Of a DNA stretch of 9,442 nt, positions 7,231 to 9,442 are shown piece by piece. Origin of the DNA: Hyphomonadaceae bacterium UBA1001. Lineage in GTDB: Bacteria > Pseudomonadota > Alphaproteobacteria > Caulobacterales > Aquidulcibacteraceae. The notes beneath the pieces are model-generated. The model was given only the letters and a program-made list of their open reading frames with translations, was not told the origin of the DNA and searched no databases. The position numbers and the translations under genes were made by a program. The stretch spans positions 1 to 9,442 of the forward strand of contig DBAV01000112.1 of assembly GCA_002291875.1 (NCBI GenBank), written 5' to 3'. Each line of letters begins with the position of its first letter. Positions within the stretch are counted from its first letter, which is position 1.

Positions 7231-8448
7231 TCAAGCCAGAGCCCGCGACGCCGCATCGCCATTCCCGGCCGCCCCGGGTGCGGGGGCTGTGCTGGCCGGC
7301 ACCGGCTCGGGCGCGGCCTGTTGCGCCAGCATGGCCTCGACGACACGGCGCAGTCCGCGCAGCGGTGCCGGAAGATAGCGCCGGCGCGCGCGCGCGGTCG
7401 TGGCCAGGCGCGCGACCGTGGTGTCGTGCAGCTTGGACGCCAGGATTTCGGGCGTCAGCGCCCGTGCGACCGCCCGGTCGGGCACGATGCGGCGCCGGCC
7501 CAGCGGCGGCAGCCAGCCCTCGTGCGGGGTGATCGGGGCCGCCAGCAGGGTGGCGAGCGGCGGATGCTGGGCCTCGTCCAGTGCCAGCCCGGCCTTGCGC
7601 GCACCCTCGGCGATCCAGGCCAGGGTGCCTTCGGGCAGGGCCGAGTCCACCCCGCCCCCGACATCGCCATGGGTGCCGGGGAACCAGCGCTGCTGGAAGG
7701 GAGCGTCCTCGGACAGCGGATCGGCGCCGCAGGCCCGGTTGCGGGCGTCCAGATTGTCCCATGGCGTGTCGGGAAACAGCACCCGCCGCTCGTCCAGCGC
7801 CAGTGCATGGCGCGCGGCGCGCACGTGCCCGCCCAGCGACAGGTCGTGAAAGCGGAAGCGGCGGTTGAACTTGCCCGCAAAGGGAATGGGCGAGGGGATG
7901 CCGCGCTGGCCGACGGTGTCGAACACGCCCATATAGGCGATGTCACAGCGCGGCCGATCGGGGCCATCCCCCCCGCCCTCGGTGACGGCCAGGCTGTGGG
8001 CATCGCGGAAGGCCCGGGCGCGCGTGCCGTCGAACGGGGCGTCCTTGTCGCGATAGAGCTCGAACGCCTCGCGCGCGCGGTTCGCGTCGCGCCGTTCCAG
8101 GATGCCGCATTTGCGGATCAGCCCGCCCAGGCTGCGCGCCGAGAAGGCGCCGCGTGAATAGCCGAAGATGTAGATCTGGTCGCCGACCTCGAAATTGAAC
8201 GCCAGGAACAGATACGCCTCGAGAATGCCGTCCTCGAGGCCCGCCCCCGTCAGCCCGCCCACCAGCATGCCGCCTTCGCGCATCACGATCTCGGACAGCG
8301 CGCCCACCCCGCGGCCATAATGGACGACCTGGGGATGGCCCTGGTCGTCGCGATAGCGCACGGCCTGGGCCAGAAGGCCGATATTGGTGGTGCGCGGGTC
8401 GGTCAGGCGCTGCCAGGTGCCGTCCATGCAGATCGCGATGCGCTTCAT
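7231..8448 (-). CDS. DUF2235 (Tle1-like) alpha/beta hydrolase
   Basis: A 405-residue protein with the layout of DUF2235, the domain found in type VI secretion phospholipase Tle1 and in many non-secreted bacterial and fungal proteins. The N-terminus KRIAICMDGTWQ (2-13) is the family's first strand. The nucleophile elbow is FGYSRGAFSARSL (95-107) with Ser98. Likely acid Asp177 is in GVFDTVGQRG (174-183), and His260 is in GTHGDVGGG (258-266). The presumed Ser-Asp-His triad is thus intact. It has no signal peptide. The C-terminal 28 residues are an Ala/Pro-rich tail. The start at 8448 is chosen because the domain begins at residue 2 and a GAGG ribosome binding site overlaps the stop of the preceding lipoprotein gene; frame-open sequence further upstream is the antisense-shifted read of that gene. 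Esterase or lipase activity is inferred from the fold. Nothing else of a type VI system is visible. Confidence 0.92.
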   Translation of the reverse strand: MKRIAICMDGTWQRLTDPRTTNIGLLAQAVRYRDDQGHPQVVHYGRGVGALSEIVMREGGMLVGGLTGAGLEDGILEAYLFLAFNFEVGDQIYIFGYSRGAFSARSLGGLIRKCGILERRDANRAREAFELYRDKDAPFDGTRARAFRDAHSLAVTEGGGDGPDRPRCDIAYMGVFDTVGQRGIPSPIPFAGKFNRRFRFHDLSLGGHVRAARHALALDERRVLFPDTPWDNLDARNRACGADPLSEDAPFQQRWFPGTHGDVGGGVDSALPEGTLAWIAEGARKAGLALDEAQHPPLATLLAAPITPHEGWLPPLGRRRIVPDRAVARALTPEILASKLHDTTVARLATTARARRRYLPAPLRGLRRVVEAMLAQQAAPEPVPASTAPAPGAAGNGDAASRALA

Positions 8449-8455
8449 GTCCGCC

Positions 8456-9259
8456 TCAGCACAGGTGGTTGACCATGCCGGTGCCGATCTCGGCGCCGTC
8501 ACGGCCGCGCACGGGATGCAGCCGCCGGCACCATCCCTCGCCGGCGTCATGGTCGGGAACCGCCATCGGCGCTCGGACCAGAGTGGGGTTGCCCACGCCC
8601 GGGGGCTGTTCGCCGGTTTCCGCGGCAAAGCCCACCATGCTGGCGGCCCCGGCCGCGTCCACCGTGCAGGCGCGCCGCTCGCCGCCACCGGCGCGATCCA
8701 GCAGCACCAGCGTGTTGCCCGTCCGCGCGGGGTCGGCGCCCGCCCACGAAACCAGCCAGCCCGGCCGGCGCAGCAGGCAGGCATCGATGGCCGGCAGCGC
8801 GGCCTCCACCCCATGGATCCAGCTCTGATAGCCACATCCCCTCAGCGGCGCCTGGCCCGGCCGCTGCACGTCCGCCTGCATCGGATAGCGGATGTCGGAC
8901 ATGCCGTCCGAGCACGGCGCCGCGGTCAGCGTCACGGTCAGGTCGCGCGCGCGGAAGACCACGCGCTGGCCTGCCCCGGTCACTTCGGGCGCCACCCAGT
9001 CGAGGCGCACCTCCCTGGGAACCGCGGCGGAAAAATCGCTGAAATGGATGCCGCGGTCCGGCCCTTCGGGCACGAGGTCGATGCTCCAGAAGGGTTCGGT
9101 GCCGACTGCGGCCAGGCGCCCCTCGAACGCGGGCGGGATGGCGCCGGCGGCCGGCGCGCCCGGGCCGGGCGGTGTCACCGCGCATCCGGTCCCCAGGGCC
9201 AGGATCGCGACCACGGCCCCCGCCAGCATCCCCGTCCGCAAAGCTGTGCGCATCGGCAT
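8456..9259 (-). CDS. Probable lipoprotein, COG3650-like, with C-terminal extension
   Basis: A 267-residue exported protein. Residues 1-26 form a lipoprotein-like signal: basic start (Arg4, Arg8), hydrophobic core (11-22) and LGTGC with Cys26. The lipobox is imperfect because Gly stands at -3. A Pro/Ala-rich spacer (27-45) follows. The first domain (about 46-143) has VGTEPFWSIDL (52-62), CSDGMSDIRYPM (116-127) and LRGCG (139-143), the pattern of COG3650, uncharacterised envelope proteins often found with heat-shock lipoproteins of the HslJ/META group. The rest (about 150-267) has four further cysteines (161, 198, 244, 267), the last being the C-terminal residue, and I do not recognise it. The ATG at 9257-9259 follows AGAGGGGGG; an ATG six bases further in is equally possible. 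The gene is followed after 7 bases by the DUF2235 gene. Function unknown. Confidence 0.82.
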   Translation of the reverse strand: MPMRTALRTGMLAGAVVAILALGTGCAVTPPGPGAPAAGAIPPAFEGRLAAVGTEPFWSIDLVPEGPDRGIHFSDFSAAVPREVRLDWVAPEVTGAGQRVVFRARDLTVTLTAAPCSDGMSDIRYPMQADVQRPGQAPLRGCGYQSWIHGVEAALPAIDACLLRRPGWLVSWAGADPARTGNTLVLLDRAGGGERRACTVDAAGAASMVGFAAETGEQPPGVGNPTLVRAPMAVPDHDAGEGWCRRLHPVRGRDGAEIGTGMVNHLC

Positions 9260-9294
9260 CCCCCCTCTGCCGGCCCCGCGCCGGCGTGTCCCCT

Positions 9295-9324
9295 GCTATG
9301 CCAGACGGGGGGCGCCGCGTCGAA
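9295..9324 (-). promoter_or_regulatory. Weak candidate promoter of the lipoprotein gene
   Basis: On the - strand TTCGAC (9324-9319) and CATAGC (9300-9295) are 18 bases apart, with the ATG 35 bases beyond the -10-like box. Both boxes are only partial matches. The position in the 145-base divergent gap before the tRNA gene makes some promoter here likely, but not necessarily these bases. Confidence 0.25.
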
Positions 9325-9359
9325 CTGCGAGACGCTGAACAAAGCCGCCTGCGCACCAC

Positions 9360-9388
9360 TTGCGACCGCGCGGCGGTTGGGGCATACC
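9360..9388 (+). promoter_or_regulatory. Candidate promoter of the tRNA-Gly gene
   Basis: TTGCGA (9360-9365) and CATACC (9383-9388) are 17 bases apart, and the predicted transcription start lies about 10 bases before the mature tRNA 5' end at 9405. The -35 box matches the consensus at four positions and the -10 box at three. CGCGCGG (9367-9373) and CCGCGCG (9387-9393) form a 7-bp inverted repeat that overlaps the spacer and the start region, possibly by chance in GC-rich DNA. Confidence 0.4.
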
Positions 9389-9404
9389 GCGCGCCTCATT
9401 GGAT

Positions 9405-9442
9405 GCGGGCGTAGCTCAGGGGTAGAGCATCACCTTGCCAAG
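9405..9442 (+). tRNA. tRNA-Gly (anticodon GCC), 3' half outside the window
   Basis: The 5' half of a glycine tRNA: acceptor strand GCGGGCG (9405-9411), TA, D-arm GCTC/GAGC around AGGGGTA (9414-9428), A, anticodon stem TCACC (9430-9434), and loop TTGCCAA with anticodon GCC at 9437-9439. The sequence agrees base for base with the common proteobacterial tRNA-Gly(GCC) as I remember it. The window ends one base into the 3' side of the anticodon stem, so the T-arm, the acceptor 3' strand and CCA cannot be checked. Confidence 0.95.

Noticed and set aside
8449..8835. A long N-terminal extension of the DUF2235 protein
   Set aside because: It is the shifted-frame read of the lipoprotein gene, rich in Arg, Trp and Pro. 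The domain starts at the Met at 8448, right after a ribosome binding site.
7231..9259. A type VI secretion effector module
   Set aside because: DUF2235 alone is not enough. No VgrG, PAAR, Hcp, adaptor or MIX-like sequence is present, and the hydrolase has no extra trafficking domain.

Overview
The window is very GC-rich and densely packed, with no mobile element, CRISPR array or rRNA. The gene families (a proteobacterial ABC1/AarF kinase of the type with a KVAQ motif, DUF1036, DUF2332, YggT, and a soluble multi-PAS hybrid histidine kinase) and the base composition suggest a high-GC alphaproteobacterium, perhaps Caulobacterales or a relative. No marker in the window settles the genus.

Left part (bases 2-2553, + strand): the 3' part of a DUF1036 gene cut by the window edge. 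Its stop codon overlaps the start of a HAD-family pyrimidine 5'-nucleotidase gene in TGATG. After 81 bases comes an ABC1/ADCK (UbiB-like) atypical kinase gene. It has no visible Shine-Dalgarno, and a promoter-like pair is placed so that transcription could begin on the ATG itself.

Centre (2554-2725): a convergent gap that contains two perfect hairpins, one base apart or less, just past the stop of the histidine kinase gene. From there to 9259 all genes lie on the - strand.

Right part (- strand, in transcription order from the right): a probable lipoprotein of the COG3650 type (9259-8456); a DUF2235 (Tle1-like) alpha/beta hydrolase coupled to it by a 7-base gap (8448-7231); a YggT membrane protein (7156-6863); a DUF2332 protein (6781-5657); and a cytoplasmic hybrid histidine kinase with four PAS-like modules and a C-terminal receiver (5560-2726). 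Only the first two look like a tight operon. The others are separated by about 75-95 bases and may have their own promoters.

Right edge: the 5' half of a tRNA-Gly(GCC) gene on the + strand, divergent from the lipoprotein gene.

I see mostly ordinary housekeeping and poorly characterised genes, and no clearly new system. The best leads are the lipoprotein-DUF2235 pair, the double hairpin, and the possible leaderless start of the ABC1 kinase.
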